Positions 62,757-64,000 of a stretch of DNA of 64,000 bases are shown here, one piece after another (within the stretch, counting starts at the first letter, position 1; every line of letters begins with the position of its first letter). Origin of the DNA: Isochrysis galbana. Lineage: Eukaryota; Haptophyta; Isochrysidales; Isochrysidaceae. The notes below the pieces were generated by a model, which saw only the letters and a program-made list of their open reading frames with translations, was not told where the DNA came from and searched no databases. The DNA lies in contig CM030938.1 in the NCBI GenBank assembly GCA_018136815.1, positions 3,797,448 through 3,861,447 on the forward strand, given 5' to 3'. Both the position numbers and the translations under genes were made by a program.

Positions 62757-64000
62757 ATGCTCCCCGTCCCGTCGGCGGCCTCTCGCCGTGGGTCTCGCGG
62801 AGGCGTGAGTAGCGGCACGCTGTGCTTCGTGGGCTTATTCGTGCTCGCTGCGCTCTTCCTCGCCTCCGCCGCCCTCGTCCTCGAGCGCTCCTCAGAGCCA
62901 GACAGCCACCGAGAGCGCTTCTCTCTCGCGGAGTGGAGAGCCACGGAGGCAAACTGGGGCTCACAGGCCTCGGAGGGCGCGGGAGCGGGCGCCGAGGAGG
63001 CTGATGGCGATGAACTTGTGCGGGGTGGCTTTTCCGTCGGCGAAGAACCCCTCGCTGACAATGCGGTTGGTTTGGCTGGAGGAACAAGTGCTGTGGCTGC
63101 CGACGGAGGGCGCGAGCAGCACCCTGAACCAGAGTGCGCTGCGCTGATCCGGCAGACGGACGACGTAATGTTCATGATCATAGGTGGGCGCGGGTACCAT
63201 CACGTGCGCGTCCGCGTGATGCTGCGCTCCTGGGCTCGCTGTGTCCGTCACGTGCTCGTCTTCACGGACCCTTCCCTCGATGTGCGCGAATACCTCTCGC
63301 CCTATCGCTCTGTCTACTTGCTCGCGGGTGATGCCTGGCGTCGGCGGCCGTATCTGCCCATGTCGCACATGGAGGCGCTGCACCGCTTATTGAATCGGCC
63401 CAATTCGGCCAACCCTCTCTCTTTCAACTGGTTCTTCATGGTATCGGACCGCACGTTTGTAAACGTGCCGCAGCTCTTGCGAGTCACAAACCAGCTCGAG
63501 ACGAGCAGCAAGGGCTACTACGGCCAGGTTGCTGAGGCATCACACAAAGAGTCGTTTGGTTTTCATACATACGTCGACATCAATGGTACGTTTGCCATAG
63601 CCGCACATCATGCTACTTCTATCGCCTATCCTGCGGCTAGGGATGGGATCCCGCGTTTTCATTTGCACTTATGCGCCTCGATAGTCACTTATCGAGCGTT
63701 GGGTTCCCCTGCCCACACACTCCTTGCGGCTTGCCGTTCAGCTCTGGCTTAATCATGGCCCTCCTTACTGTTCACCAGGAGGAGTTCTCCTTTCGTCTGC
63801 GCTCATGCACCGCGTATCCCATCCAGAGGCTTGCATTGATCAAAAGGATGCCGCCGGCACCTATGACATGTTTGATGCTAAGCTTGGTAACTGCGTATTT
63901 TATCTGGGCGCGCGCGCGCAGACGCTCCCAGGGTTTGGCGCCGCTGGCGAGGAAGCCTGCCCACGTGAAGGACAATCCCCCTTCCGTGGTGCCCCATCGC
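62757..64000 (+). CDS. Fringe-like (GT31-type) glycosyltransferase, 5' part; runs off the right edge
   Basis: Exon 1 is 62757–63585 and exon 2 is 63779–63886. The GTACGT…CACCAG intron is phase 1, and a third exon probably begins after another AG near 63920–63930. Residues 21–42 (TLCFVGLFVLAALFLASAAL) are a type II signal anchor placing the catalytic part in the Golgi lumen. The lumenal region shows DDVMFMIIGG, RSWARCVRHVLVFTD, FNWFFMVSDRTFVNVPQLL, GYYGQVAE, then GGVLLSSALMHRV. This is the order found in Fringe and related β1,3-transferases that add a sugar to glycans. Oddly, the metal-binding DDD usually seen in the WFF…D-TFVN motif reads SDR here (residues 230–232), so metal use or activity may differ. 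The 3' end and stop are outside the window. Confidence 0.75.

Overview
The window looks like nuclear DNA of a unicellular photosynthetic eukaryote with a secondary, red-lineage plastid. Most genes carry short GT–AG introns of about 65–210 bases. There is a fucoxanthin-chlorophyll-type light-harvesting protein at 33318–34183. Two products begin with signal-peptide-like leaders followed by an Ala-Phe or Ala-Leu step, as expected for targeting to a complex plastid. A glutathione peroxidase reads through an in-frame TGA as selenocysteine. Coding DNA is GC-rich and the spacers carry long poly-C/poly-G and CT/GA tracts. A haptophyte or pelagophyte/other ochrophyte alga is the most likely source. The species cannot be settled from this window.

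Layout. 1–2800: dispersed repeats and a small terminal-inverted-repeat (TIR) element. 2808–3927: a PH domain–selenocysteine glutathione peroxidase fusion. 4000–7800: repeats. 7826–9800: a four-exon CCCH zinc-finger protein. 11779–12500: a Mutator-like miniature element beside a broken Ulp1-type protease. 12925–13320 (minus): a small unknown gene. 14249–16272: a single-pass membrane protein of unknown function. 18526–19287 (minus): a plastid-targeted protein with two copies of a new-looking module. 20935–21639 (minus) and 30229–30933 (plus): an inverted duplicate of an acidic-protein gene. 24789–28988 (minus): a five-exon gene joining a two-domain family III CoA-transferase to a RING finger. 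31119–33050: transposon remains. 33318–34183: the light-harvesting protein. 35602–36351 (minus): a GNAT acetyltransferase. 36544–38492: repeats around an unknown gene. 40897–43659 (minus): a 920-residue membrane/coiled-coil protein. 45151–47462: MCM5. 47463–55600: repeats, a small coiled-coil gene (51440–51924) and another TIR element. 55690–58007: an AGFG-type ArfGAP whose tail is built from coding minisatellites. 59107–60845 (minus): a glycoside-hydrolase-like protein. 60993–61840 (minus): a Cys-rich protein. 62757 to the right edge: the start of a Fringe-like glycosyltransferase.

The genes do not form a pathway; they are ordinary scattered eukaryotic loci for photosynthesis, replication, trafficking, redox and acyl-CoA metabolism. 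The most unusual items are the CoA-transferase–RING fusion, the PH–GPx(Sec) fusion, the twin-module plastid protein, and a previously unnamed family of hAT-like TIR elements with three full copies (22099–23290, 32173–33050, 52326–53167). Each copy is flanked by an exact 8-base target-site duplication.

Exon boundaries were read by eye from splice consensus, phase agreement and family motifs. No alignment, RNA-folding or database search was run.
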